Origin: Bryobacter sp.
GTDB taxonomy: Bacteria; Acidobacteriota; Terriglobia; Bryobacterales; Bryobacteraceae
Assembly (NCBI GenBank): GCA_022843625.1
Contig: JALHNH010000014.1
Coordinates: forward strand, 62,001-126,000
DNA length: 64,000 nt
Direction of reading: 5' to 3'
Part shown: positions 28,181 to 36,183 of the stretch, one piece after another
How positions within the stretch are numbered: the first letter of the stretch is position 1
How the letters are laid out: each line of letters starts with the position of its first letter
Notes under the pieces: generated by a model
The model's database searches: none
What the model saw: the letters and a program-made list of their open reading frames with translations, nothing else
Told to the model about the DNA's origin: nothing
Position numbers and translations under genes: made by a program

Positions 28181-29312
28181 CCTTCTCGCCAGCAGGCGGG
28201 AGGATCTGATCGAGAGCATCAACACTCGCCTTCTTTGGGAAGGCAAAAAGAGTCGTGTCTGCTGGTTTCACCCAAAGGTGGCAAGCACTCCAAACTCTCT
28301 GTTGATGACCGTGCAACTGCTCACCGCCTCAGACGTAATGCATCAGCCTCATTACTCGGAGAGCTTTGACAGCGGCAAGACCTGGACAGACCGCAAACCC
28401 ATTCCTGCACTCGAACGCACAGTGCTTGGTGGCGGTTTTGAAGACGTAGTCAGCGATGTAGTTCCCGAATATCACGCAAAGACAGGAGTAGTGCTCTGCC
28501 TCGGCCAGGACGTGCACTATAAGGACGAGAAGCTGATTCGGCCTGGCGAAGACCGCTGGATCCGCTACTTTGTCCGCAAGGCCGACGGTTCCTGGACCAA
28601 GCCCAAAAAATTGGAATTCCAACACCCGGAAGCTACGATGCTGATGAGTACCGGCTGCAGCCAGCGCTGGACACTTCCGAACGGCGACGTACTGATGCCC
28701 ATCACCATGTTGGCCGGTCGCCCCGATCACGCTGTCTCTACCCTGCTCTGTTCTTTCGATGGCCTTGACCTCAAAGCAAAGCGACTTGGCAATGTACTGA
28801 AGCTTCCGGTCAAGCGCGGCCTGATGGAGCCCTCCATTACAAAGCATGACGGCAAGTTCTGGCTCACGATCCGGTCAGAAGACGAGCGCGGCCACTTTGC
28901 AGTCTCACGCGATGGCCTCAGCTGGGAGAGCCTCGAAACCCACGCCTTCGATGACGGTTCGCCGCTGGTTACCTCAACCACTCAACAACACTGGATCAAT
29001 CACAGCGAGAAGCTTTACCTTACCTACACGCGTAAAGACCAAAGCAATGAGAAGATCCTCCGCTGGCGCACGCCCACCTTCATTGCGGAGTTCGACACCC
29101 GACGCAAAGTTCTGATTAAGAGCACTGAAAGAATCCTTGTGCCAAGAGACGGCGATGCAATGCACGGCAACTTTCATGTCACCAATATCAGTGCTCGGGA
29201 AACCCTGGTTACCCTTGGCGACATCCTTGTGGACACTCCATTTCGCGGCGACACGCTAATTACAAGCATCCGCTGGCGGCGGAACAATGGTGATTTGGTG
29301 CTCGCGCGCTAA
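28152..29312 (+). CDS. BNR-repeat sialidase-like exported protein
   Basis: 386 residues. The start TTG at 28152 gives a twin-Arg-like leader (LITRRSAVSLLASRRED) and lies inside the end of pgi. The body is a predicted six-bladed beta-propeller with Asp-box motifs such as SFDSGKTWTD and SRDGLSWESL, as in sialidases and other exo-glycosidases of the BNR superfamily. Candidate active-site residues (Arg, Glu and Tyr) cannot be assigned with confidence, so true sialidase activity is not claimed. The stop forms a 4-base CTAA overlap with the convergent unknown gene. It could act on host or plant-derived glycans together with the sulfatases. Confidence 0.78.
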   Translation: MLITRRSAVSLLASRREDLIESINTRLLWEGKKSRVCWFHPKVASTPNSLLMTVQLLTASDVMHQPHYSESFDSGKTWTDRKPIPALERTVLGGGFEDVVSDVVPEYHAKTGVVLCLGQDVHYKDEKLIRPGEDRWIRYFVRKADGSWTKPKKLEFQHPEATMLMSTGCSQRWTLPNGDVLMPITMLAGRPDHAVSTLLCSFDGLDLKAKRLGNVLKLPVKRGLMEPSITKHDGKFWLTIRSEDERGHFAVSRDGLSWESLETHAFDDGSPLVTSTTQQHWINHSEKLYLTYTRKDQSNEKILRWRTPTFIAEFDTRRKVLIKSTERILVPRDGDAMHGNFHVTNISARETLVTLGDILVDTPFRGDTLITSIRWRRNNGDLVLAR

Positions 29313-30298
29313 AAGTTGCGGCGCCCCACTCCGTTATATTCCTTGTAGTTGGGCAGGGGCTTGCCCATCTTGCCAACGGGGGCAGTTGGGCCACTCGGTG
29401 CATCAAGCCCGTCTACGTTGATGATCGTCGTCACGCCATAAGAGACTCCAACTTCAAGTCCAGTCCCGGCACCTGGAATATCAAAGACTGCGTACGCGCT
29501 ATCGGCAGTAGGCAGGCACGTAAAGGCTGCAAGAATTTTTGCCCAGTTTGAAAGGTTCTCAAGCTGCTGCAGGCGCTTGGCAATGGCACTGGCCTCGCCC
29601 ATCGTTTTGCAGACTTTAGGAAGACTGCTTAGCAGCTTGGTGTACTTTGGAGCATTCTGAAGATTCTTGAGTATCCCGTCCCACCTCCCACCGAGAGAGA
29701 GCGCAAAATCAAACCCGTCATTGGTCGCACCGTTCATGGATTGGGCCGTCGGATAGTTGAGAGCCAGAATTCCTGTAAACCCCAAAGATGCCCCCAGTCC
29801 AAGTCCACCCTTGAAGGACTGTAGTTCCACACAAGCGGTCTCTCTGGTACCAACATTGACCAAAGCTCCCAACGAAATGTCTGCACCCCCTAGCCCCAGT
29901 TGCCCACCCATCTTGAAGGCAAAGCCAAACCAAAGCTTCGAAGCATCGCAAAGAGGAAGATTCGGATATCCTTTGAGCTTCATTAGCGGCTTCCCCACCG
30001 GGCCATAAAGCATGCCATTGCCCTGATTGGCGGCGTCGCCTTCCGCGCTGATGATCAGAACTGGCTTGCCTCGCTCATCGTACAAGCTCAGGCTGTGCCC
30101 GATCCCGTAAAGAGCCATAAAAGTGAGCTTCCAGGAACCCCTTCGGCAGGAGCCAATCTGTCCCGTACTACTTCGATGGAGGCCCCAGACACCCTGCATC
30201 TGCTCGCCGGCAAGCTTATGCTTTTCTGTAGTCAATAAAACGACGGCCAAATTAAGGCCGTCTGTAATGGTGAAAGTGGTTCCTGCCTGGAATGTCAT
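29309..30298 (-). CDS. Unknown 329-residue protein
   Basis: No family recognised. There is no signal peptide. The N-terminal ~100 residues look beta-rich (TFTITDGLNLAVVLLTTEKHKL), with a DERGKPVLIISAEG hairpin. The middle is Gly-rich (GGQLGLGGADISLGALVNVG, then GGLGLGASLGFTG), and a helical segment contains KRLQQLENLSNWAKILAAF. The Gly-rich repeats resemble barrel-like or glycine-zipper segments but are not diagnostic. It starts 2 bases after an 11-bp inverted repeat (30301-30332) and lies 45 bases downstream of msrB on the same strand. Two Cys near the middle and one near the N-terminus could form disulfides only if it were exported. Confidence 0.65.
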   Translation of the reverse strand: MTFQAGTTFTITDGLNLAVVLLTTEKHKLAGEQMQGVWGLHRSSTGQIGSCRRGSWKLTFMALYGIGHSLSLYDERGKPVLIISAEGDAANQGNGMLYGPVGKPLMKLKGYPNLPLCDASKLWFGFAFKMGGQLGLGGADISLGALVNVGTRETACVELQSFKGGLGLGASLGFTGILALNYPTAQSMNGATNDGFDFALSLGGRWDGILKNLQNAPKYTKLLSSLPKVCKTMGEASAIAKRLQQLENLSNWAKILAAFTCLPTADSAYAVFDIPGAGTGLEVGVSYGVTTIINVDGLDAPSGPTAPVGKMGKPLPNYKEYNGVGRRNF

Positions 30299-30300
30299 AA

Positions 30301-30332
30301 GTTCTCTCTACCTGTTAAGGCGTAGAGAGAAC
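30301..30332 (-). promoter_or_regulatory. Perfect 11-bp inverted repeat masking a ribosome-binding region
   Basis: GTTCTCTCTAC (30301-30311) and GTAGAGAGAAC (30322-30332) pair perfectly around a 10-base loop. On the minus strand the hairpin lies between msrB and the unknown gene at 29309-30298, and its last arm ends 2 bases before that ATG. The purine-rich stretch GGTAGAGAGAA that should serve as ribosome site is inside the stem. No T run follows on the minus strand, so it is a poor terminator and more likely a translation-control or RNA-processing element. Confidence 0.5.
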
Positions 30333-30342
30333 AAAAAACACT

Positions 30343-30867
30343 TCAGGCTTTTGCGCGAGGTGTGAATTTGAGTGAAGCGGAGTTCATGCAGTAGCGCAAC
30401 CCGGTGGGCTTGGGCCCATCTTCAAAGACGTGTCCCAGATGCGCATCGCAGCGCGCGCACTGATTCTCTACCCTCACCATGCCGAGCGTGCTGTCGGTGA
30501 TGTTCTTGACGTTTTCTTTAGCGATGGGGGCCCAATAACTCGGCCATCCGGTACCAGAGTCAAACTTTGTTTTGGAATCAAACAAGGCAGTGCCACAGCA
30601 AATACAGCGATAGACACCGTCGGCGTAATTCTTGTTCAGCTTCCCGGTAAAGGCACGTTCCGTACCCTGCTTGCGCGTAACGTAGAATTCCTCGGCCGTT
30701 AGCATCTTCTTCCATTCCTCGTCAGACTTCACCACCTTGTCCACTTCGACAATCCCGGTCTGCTTGCCCGCATCGTTGAACTCAGCGATTTTGATCTTCT
30801 TTGGTGCAGCATTCAAACCAAAGGCGGAGAGAGTGAGCATGAATGTTCTTCTTTTTGCGAGTTTCAT
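30343..30867 (-). CDS. msrB: Peptide-methionine (R)-S-oxide reductase, exported
   Basis: 174 residues. It reduces the R form of methionine sulfoxide in proteins. A hydrophobic leader (residues 7-21) suggests export. The zinc site has C88/C91 (CICC) and C137/C140 (CARC), the substrate loop is SGTGWPSY, and the catalytic Cys is C160 in LRYCMNSASL. It starts directly after the msrA stop with no gap, so the two are one transcript and work as a pair on S and R sulfoxides. The reductant for the periplasm is not encoded nearby. Confidence 0.95.
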   Translation of the reverse strand: MKLAKRRTFMLTLSAFGLNAAPKKIKIAEFNDAGKQTGIVEVDKVVKSDEEWKKMLTAEEFYVTRKQGTERAFTGKLNKNYADGVYRCICCGTALFDSKTKFDSGTGWPSYWAPIAKENVKNITDSTLGMVRVENQCARCDAHLGHVFEDGPKPTGLRYCMNSASLKFTPRAKA

Positions 30868-31533
30868 TTACTTCCTCTTTCTGACGCAGCCCGGAAACTG
30901 CTTCTTCAGTTTTTCTACCTTGGGATCGCTCACCGCAACCACGTAGCCGGTCTTGTTGTTTGCCGAATAATTTTGGTGATACCCCTCGGCGGTGTAAAAC
31001 TTGTCCACCGGAACCACTTGCGTGACGATCGGGTTCTTTAATACATGCGCAGCATCCAATTGCGCAATGTAGGCCTGCGCAATCTTTTTCTGTTCTTCAT
31101 CGGCATAGAAAATCGCGCTGCGGTATTGCGGCCCGATATCATTGCCTTGGCGATTCAGTGTCGTGGGATCGTGGGCAACAGCGAAGAAAATCTTCAGCAA
31201 TTGTCCGTAGGTCACCTTGGATGGGTCATAGGTAATGAGGATCGCTTCGGCGTGTGCAGTGCGGCCGGACGAGACGATGTCGTACTTCGCCGTCTCCTTG
31301 GTGCCACCTGAGTAGCCGGAGATAACGTCCTCGACGCCCTCCATAATTTCAAATACCGCTTCTGTGCACCAGAAGCAGCCTCCGGCCAAAATAGCCGTTG
31401 CCTTGCCCTTGGTTGGGGCCAGCTTCGCATCTACCGCTGGGTCTGGAAAGTCAGCAGCCATTGTGGGAGCTCCTTGAATAGCGAACCATACGCCGAGAGC
31501 GGCAGGCATGAATTGTTGGATCAGTTTTCGCAT
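30868..31533 (-). CDS. msrA: Peptide-methionine (S)-S-oxide reductase, exported
   Basis: 221 residues. It reduces the S form of methionine sulfoxide. A signal peptide (about 1-27, ending PTMAA) points to the periplasm. The active-site motif GCFWCTE has the catalytic C53, and the family blocks GYSGG, HAEAILITYDP and YHQNY are present. A C-terminal Cys in KKQFPGCVRKRK could act as recycling Cys. It is the first gene of the msrA-msrB transcript. The 124 bases to the divergent gene at 31658 hold the promoters for both. Confidence 0.95.
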   Translation of the reverse strand: MRKLIQQFMPAALGVWFAIQGAPTMAADFPDPAVDAKLAPTKGKATAILAGGCFWCTEAVFEIMEGVEDVISGYSGGTKETAKYDIVSSGRTAHAEAILITYDPSKVTYGQLLKIFFAVAHDPTTLNRQGNDIGPQYRSAIFYADEEQKKIAQAYIAQLDAAHVLKNPIVTQVVPVDKFYTAEGYHQNYSANNKTGYVVAVSDPKVEKLKKQFPGCVRKRK

Positions 31534-31657
31534 ACGACAACCTATTGTCTACTTTAATAGATGAAGTTACGCCCTGTTTGAGTGCAGAATTTGAAAGATC
31601 GATTGGCGCAACGGTCTCTGTACCCCTGGCGTCATTATATTTGGAGGATAAATCCTG

Positions 31658-31981
31658 ATGAACATGAAAATTATCTCTGGAGTATTCTTGGCGGGAGCAT
31701 TGATGCTTCCTGCTCAAGATGTTGCAAGCGCAACAAAAAAGACGGCAAAAGCCACTGAAAAAGGTGCAAAAATAGCGGCCAAGGAAACAAAAGAATTCGG
31801 TAAAGACGTCGCCCATGGCACCGAAAAGGGTGCCAAAGTAGCGACTAGGGAAACCAAAGAGTTCGGCAAGGACGTCGCTCGCGGCACTGAAAAGGGTGCC
31901 AAGGCTGTTGTCAAAGGAACCGAAAAAGGGCTCAAGGCGGTAGGCAAGGCGGTCGAAAAGCCATTTGAGAAGAAGCAATAA
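31658..31981 (+). CDS. Small exported Lys-rich 11-mer-repeat protein (LEA-like)
   Basis: 107 residues. A signal peptide (about 1-24, ending VASA) is followed by consecutive 11-residue units of the type TEKGAKIAAKE / TKEFGKDVAHG, six in all, then a Lys-rich tail. The spacing of Thr, Lys, Gly, Ala and acidic residues resembles group 3 late-embryogenesis-abundant proteins, which fold as amphipathic helices on drying or on membranes. GGAGG lies 9 bases before the ATG, and a strong terminator follows at 32007, so it is a single-gene transcript. It is divergent from msrA. A stress role is inferred from composition and neighbourhood. Confidence 0.75.
   Translation: MNMKIISGVFLAGALMLPAQDVASATKKTAKATEKGAKIAAKETKEFGKDVAHGTEKGAKVATRETKEFGKDVARGTEKGAKAVVKGTEKGLKAVGKAVEKPFEKKQ
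31754..31951 (+). repeat. 66-bp coding tandem repeat (22-residue period)
   Basis: Units start at 31754, 31820 and 31886. The first two are nearly identical in protein and about 80% identical in DNA; the third diverges after about 25 bases. Each 66-bp unit encodes two 11-residue helical motifs, so the repeat arose by internal duplication inside the small exported protein gene. Confidence 0.75.
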
Positions 31982-32006
31982 GCGCACATCCCATGTGCAT
32001 CCATTC

Positions 32007-32035
32007 GGCACCTCCCCACGAGGTGCCTTTTTTTT
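32007..32035 (+). terminator. Rho-independent terminator
   Basis: GGCACCTC (32007-32014) and GAGGTGCC (32020-32027) form a perfect 8-bp stem with a 5-base loop, followed at once by eight T (32028-32035). It ends the transcript of the 11-mer-repeat protein and separates it from the TetR gene 30 bases later. Confidence 0.92.
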
Positions 32036-32064
32036 GATCCCCATCAAGACTTACACTGTTCAGT

Positions 32065-32610
32065 ATGTCGTTTCCGCCAAAGACAGACCGGGAAGCTATC
32101 CTCGGCACCGCCCTCGCAATCATCGAAACGCAAGGCTGGAGCGCTCTTTCCATGCGCGCCCTTGGCCGCACGCTCGGGCTACGAGCCTCAAGTCTTTACC
32201 ACCACTTCCCGGATCGCAACGCCATAGAAGAAGCCCTCGGTTCTAAAGCGTCCGGCAGTCTCCTGCTCGCACTTAAGTCCGCATGCCTGGGCCTCATCGG
32301 TGGCCCCAGGATCCACGCTTTGGCTGAAGCATACATCGACTTTGCTCTCAACAATCAAGCTCTCTACAACTTGGTTACCACCCTCCCTCGTTCTGACGAA
32401 AACAAGCCAGAAGGCAAAGCACTTCGGGATTTCTTTCTAGAGACCTTAAACGGCGACACTTCGGCGGCGGGGGCACTATGGGCCTTCCTCCATGGGTACG
32501 CTTCCTTGCATTCGTCAGGAAGATTCGACACAACCAATGCGACAGAAGTGTTCGAACGAGGCCTCTCCGCCATCGTCACCGACCTGGTCAAAAAAAAGAA
32601 TATACTTTGA
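32065..32610 (+). CDS. TetR-family transcriptional regulator
   Basis: 181 residues. The N-terminal helix-turn-helix has ALSMRALGRTLGLRASSLYHHF, the usual TetR recognition region at about 28-48. The C-terminal domain is helical and ends with ALWAFLHGYASLH, as in the WHG-type TetR ligand domain. It probably represses a nearby gene and responds to a small molecule. It is 12 bases upstream of a Gfo/Idh gene on the same strand and may control it or itself. No clear operator palindrome was found in the short upstream gap. Confidence 0.9.
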   Translation: MSFPPKTDREAILGTALAIIETQGWSALSMRALGRTLGLRASSLYHHFPDRNAIEEALGSKASGSLLLALKSACLGLIGGPRIHALAEAYIDFALNNQALYNLVTTLPRSDENKPEGKALRDFFLETLNGDTSAAGALWAFLHGYASLHSSGRFDTTNATEVFERGLSAIVTDLVKKKNIL

Positions 32611-32622
32611 AGCGGTAAACCT

Positions 32623-33966
32623 ATGCTCCGTCGCACCTTCCTTTCCTCCACCGCCGCCTCAATGGCCTACGATGTCTCGGCACAAACCTTCGACGTTCAG
32701 AAGAAACGCCGCGTCGGCATGATCGGATCCGGCTGGTATGGCAAGTCTGACCTCCTTCGCCTCGTTCAAATCGCGCCCGTCGAAGTCGTTTCTATTTGCG
32801 ACGTCGACAAGGTGATGCTTGAAAAAGCAGCCGATCTGATCGCTTCAAGGCAGCTCTCTAAAAAACGTCCCAGGCTCTTCACCGACTACCGCAAGATGCT
32901 GGCCGAGAAGGACCTTGACCTCGTCGAGATCGCCACCCCGGACCACTGGCACGCCCTGCCCATGATCGAAGCCGCCCGCGCCGGCGTTGACATGTACATG
33001 CAGAAGCCAATCTCGGTCGACGTGATCGAAGGCGAAGCCATGCTCGCCGCCGCCCGGAAATACAAGCGTGTCGTACAAATCGGCACCCAGCGCCGCTCGA
33101 CACCGCACCTGATGGAAGCCAAAGAACGCTACGTAGACAGCGGCAAGCTGGGCAACATCGGTCTGGTCGAAATCTACTGTTACTACCACATGCGGGCAAA
33201 AGAGAACCCGCCCGATTCAGCTCCCCCCGAGAACCTCGATTACGAAATGTGGACCGGCCCAGCCCCCATGCGCCCATACAACCCGCTGGTGCATCCACGC
33301 CGCTGGCGAGCCTTCAACGAATACGGCAACGGCATCATGGGCGACATGTGCGTTCACATGCTCGACATGGTGCGCTGGATGATGGGCCTCGGCTGGCCCA
33401 GGGCCGTTTCTTCTTCTGGAGGCATCCTGATAGACAAGGCCTCCAAGGCCAACATCCCTGACACCCAGGAAGCCAGTTTCGATTTCGGCAACGTCAAAGT
33501 CATCTGGACACACCGCTCCTGGGGTGCTCCTCCAGATCCCAAATACCCCTGGGGAGCCACTTTCTATGGGGACAAAGCTACCCTCAAGGCAGGCGTCCAG
33601 GGCTATGACTACGTGCCCCTCGGCAAGGGTGAATCTGCCGTCCACAAGGACGTAACTTACGAACTCGAACAATACCCCGAAGACAAAACCGAACAGGACC
33701 TCGAAAAGCACGTCGCCCCAGCCATTCGCGGCCACATGAGAGACCTCCTCGCGGCCATCGACAAGCGCTCCCGCCCGGTAGCCGATATCGAGCAGGGCCA
33801 CATCTCAACGGCATCCTGCATCCTGGCCAATCTCTCCATGAAGCTCGGACGCACCCTCAGCTACGACCCCGCCAAAATGATCGTAACCAATGACACCGAA
33901 GCAACAAAGATGCTGAAAAGGCCCTACCGCAAGCCTTACATTCATCCTGATCCGAAAGACGTCTAG
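32623..33966 (+). CDS. Gfo/Idh/MocA-family oxidoreductase, exported type
   Basis: 447 residues. A leader with LRRTFLSSTAASM is followed by the nucleotide-binding motif VGMIGSGWYGKSDLL. The catalytic Lys is in YMQKPISVDVIEGE, and the substrate domain has RRWRAFNEYGNGIMGDMCVH with the conserved His. It probably oxidises or epimerises a sugar using bound NAD(P). It differs from the copy at 2784-4310 and lacks that gene's Gly/Pro insertion. It follows the TetR gene by 12 bases and ends in a 4-base CTAG overlap with the convergent membrane TPR gene. Confidence 0.9.
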   Translation: MLRRTFLSSTAASMAYDVSAQTFDVQKKRRVGMIGSGWYGKSDLLRLVQIAPVEVVSICDVDKVMLEKAADLIASRQLSKKRPRLFTDYRKMLAEKDLDLVEIATPDHWHALPMIEAARAGVDMYMQKPISVDVIEGEAMLAAARKYKRVVQIGTQRRSTPHLMEAKERYVDSGKLGNIGLVEIYCYYHMRAKENPPDSAPPENLDYEMWTGPAPMRPYNPLVHPRRWRAFNEYGNGIMGDMCVHMLDMVRWMMGLGWPRAVSSSGGILIDKASKANIPDTQEASFDFGNVKVIWTHRSWGAPPDPKYPWGATFYGDKATLKAGVQGYDYVPLGKGESAVHKDVTYELEQYPEDKTEQDLEKHVAPAIRGHMRDLLAAIDKRSRPVADIEQGHISTASCILANLSMKLGRTLSYDPAKMIVTNDTEATKMLKRPYRKPYIHPDPKDV

Positions 33967-35723
33967 GGCTTCGCAGCCTGCCCTTCGGCCTGACGACGCT
34001 TCAAAATCATGAGTCTCGTCCGCTGAGAATCCAGGTCTGTGCGTTCTGGATAGAGCTTAGTGAATTGGTTAAAGAGCTTTTCAGCCTCATCCAGCTTCAT
34101 CTCACCAAGTTTTGTCTCATACAGCATCAGCATTGCGTTCGGGCTATCCGGCGTATATTTGAGATATTCGGTCAACAACTTCTCAGCATCTGCATACTCC
34201 TTGAGATCCAGATGCGCAACAGCAAGATTCAGCTTCGCACCCCAGTTGCCGTTCACCGCAATCGCTCGTTGGTAAAAGTCCTTTGCCTCCGTCAAATTCT
34301 TCTTTTGAGATTCGATGTCCCCAAGAAAATTGAACCCCCTTCCAACGAAATCTTTATTGTTGTCAGCCGATGCCCAATCAATCATCTTCCATGCCCGCTC
34401 GGTTGCAAGGTCGTAGCGCTTTGCTCCAAGGTAAATTCCCGTTAGTCCTTCCAGCGTGTTCAAACTCCTCGGATTCACCGCGTAGTCTTTTTCATAGAGC
34501 TTCATCGGAGTCTCATAGTCGCGAGACCGCAAATTGCTGACGATAGCCAGGGGGATCACCATTGCTGCCACGATTCCCATTCGCATCCAGAACTTCGGCA
34601 CCCACCGCCAAAGCCCAATCATCAGAAGGCCAATAATTGCTACCGACGGCAAGTACATTCTGTATTCCATCGACGGCTCAAAGGGGATTGGCAGCACAGA
34701 AGAAGTCGGCGACAGCACCAACAGCGGAAAGATCAATGTCACTGCAAGCCATCGCGACCAGCGCAGGCAATAGATAGCTACAGCAATGTAAACCAATAGA
34801 AATGCCAGTCCTGGAACCCATTCAGTCCAAGTCTCGACTGGCCGAAGATAGGGATAGAACATCAGTTTCACCGGCCAGAACAGCTTTGAGAAATAGGTCA
34901 GGATCACACCGCACTGCACCTTGAAATATTCTGAAGCCGTAGCGAGCGGCATCCCCTGAGCAAAGATTTCGTTACGCCTCCCTCCTCGCAGGTGATAAAA
35001 GCAAATAAGAAGCCAGGTAGAAGTGAGCACTGCGTAATACTGCCAGCGCTTCCTGAAAGTCTCCACTACTCCCAACCCTCCTTGCGCCCAATCCACCAGA
35101 AAGAGCGCACCAGGCAATGTAACCGCTACTTCTTTGCAGAGAAACGAGGGGATTGCCAGAAAATAGCTTGCCCGTTCCCAGCCACGAAGCAGGCATGTCA
35201 TCGAAAGTACGTAGAAGAGCACCAGCAAAGTTTCCTGCCGGCACATGATGTATCCAACAGGCATTGTGGCAAAGGGATGCACGGCCCAAACAAACATCAG
35301 TCCCGCCGCCATCCAGAATCCACTTTCCCCAGATGGATCGCGCCCCTTCTGGACCTGCCAAATCCCCCAGATTGTCAGAAATAGCCACATCATTGCGCCC
35401 GCAGCAACCCAATGATGAATCAGATTATTCACATGGTAAAAGCCTGGGTCGAGTCCCGCTATCTGGTAATCGATCATGAACGAAAGAGCTGAAACAGGGT
35501 GGTGGTCCACTGCCCGAACGTTGCTATGCCCGCGAAACAGCTTCGTAAGATTGGCAACGGTAACATGACGAATATCGGAGTTGTCCTGAATACCGCTTGA
35601 ATCGTCAAGCAAAAAGGACCCGCTCATTGCTGGATAGAATACAACGATCAAAAGCGGGAGCAAGGCAAGCCAGGCAAGCAAAGGTTTCAGGTAGGGTTTA
35701 GAGGCTGTTGAATTTTCGTCCAC
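33963..35723 (-). CDS. Multi-pass membrane protein with C-terminal TPR repeats (TMTC/GT-C-like)
   Basis: 586 residues. About ten hydrophobic helices in the first 400 residues are followed by three or four TPR units (NPRSLNTLEGLTGIYLGAKR, then AKLNLAVAHLDLKEYADAE). An early acidic loop FLLDDSSGIQDN and a HHPVSALSF segment match the layout of the TMTC/GT-C fold of lipid-linked sugar transferases, where Asp pairs near the first helix are catalytic. Glycosyltransfer is therefore possible but not proved. The start is GTG at 35723 with AGGA close upstream. It is cotranscribed after the BON gene only if readthrough occurs, since the two are 30 bases apart on the same strand. Confidence 0.75.
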   Translation of the reverse strand: MDENSTASKPYLKPLLAWLALLPLLIVVFYPAMSGSFLLDDSSGIQDNSDIRHVTVANLTKLFRGHSNVRAVDHHPVSALSFMIDYQIAGLDPGFYHVNNLIHHWVAAGAMMWLFLTIWGIWQVQKGRDPSGESGFWMAAGLMFVWAVHPFATMPVGYIMCRQETLLVLFYVLSMTCLLRGWERASYFLAIPSFLCKEVAVTLPGALFLVDWAQGGLGVVETFRKRWQYYAVLTSTWLLICFYHLRGGRRNEIFAQGMPLATASEYFKVQCGVILTYFSKLFWPVKLMFYPYLRPVETWTEWVPGLAFLLVYIAVAIYCLRWSRWLAVTLIFPLLVLSPTSSVLPIPFEPSMEYRMYLPSVAIIGLLMIGLWRWVPKFWMRMGIVAAMVIPLAIVSNLRSRDYETPMKLYEKDYAVNPRSLNTLEGLTGIYLGAKRYDLATERAWKMIDWASADNNKDFVGRGFNFLGDIESQKKNLTEAKDFYQRAIAVNGNWGAKLNLAVAHLDLKEYADAEKLLTEYLKYTPDSPNAMLMLYETKLGEMKLDEAEKLFNQFTKLYPERTDLDSQRTRLMILKRRQAEGQAAKP

Positions 35724-35753
35724 GTCCTAGCAGACTAACATCGACTGGGCTTG

Positions 35754-36077
35754 TTAGCGCTTTGGAAACTGCACTGTGGCTTTACGGGCAACCGGCTTCG
35801 CTCCACCAGACGCAGTTCCAGCCTGCACTACAATGCGATTCAAAACCCGCTTTGCACCCGCAGATTTGGCCATTCGGGTCGCCGCTCCTTTCCGTTGAGG
35901 GATCTTTACAGTGCCAGACCATTCCACCGTCCCACCCTCAACCCGGTACTGCAAGCCATCGGCTTTGAGCTTCGATCGAGCCATCTTCGCTCTCAATCGC
36001 GAAGCAATCAGCGCGTCTTCCCCGCTACCGCCCCACAAACAGAGAACCATTATTAGACACGCAATCATACGCAGCAT
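35754..36077 (-). CDS. Small exported BON-domain-like protein
   Basis: About 107 residues. A signal peptide (MLRMIACLIMVLCLWGGS) is followed by a single BON-like domain: DALIASRLRAKMARSKL, then VEGGTVEWSGTVKIPQ, then RVLNRIVV, the alpha-beta-beta-alpha-beta order of the family. BON domains bind membranes or phospholipids. A Lys/Arg-rich tail closes the protein. The ATG at 36077 is chosen because it starts the signal peptide. It is divergent from the sensor kinase at 36184. Confidence 0.72.
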   Translation of the reverse strand: MLRMIACLIMVLCLWGGSGEDALIASRLRAKMARSKLKADGLQYRVEGGTVEWSGTVKIPQRKGAATRMAKSAGAKRVLNRIVVQAGTASGGAKPVARKATVQFPKR

Positions 36078-36183
36078 GACAGTGTAGTGCTGCCCCGGCA
36101 GCAATTCTCTCAACTGGACTTCAACGCTCCTAAGCCGCGCCCGTCACCAATTTGTAACCCTGACAGGCATATCCTTAGAGATT

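Noticed and set aside
30242-30262. Inverted repeat GACGGCC/GGCCGTC as a terminator
   Set aside because: It lies inside the coding sequence of the unknown gene, has a 7-bp stem and no T run.
31754-31951. Tandem 66-bp repeats as a CRISPR-like or satellite array
   Set aside because: The repeats are in frame, directly adjacent without spacers, and encode 11-residue helical units after a signal peptide.
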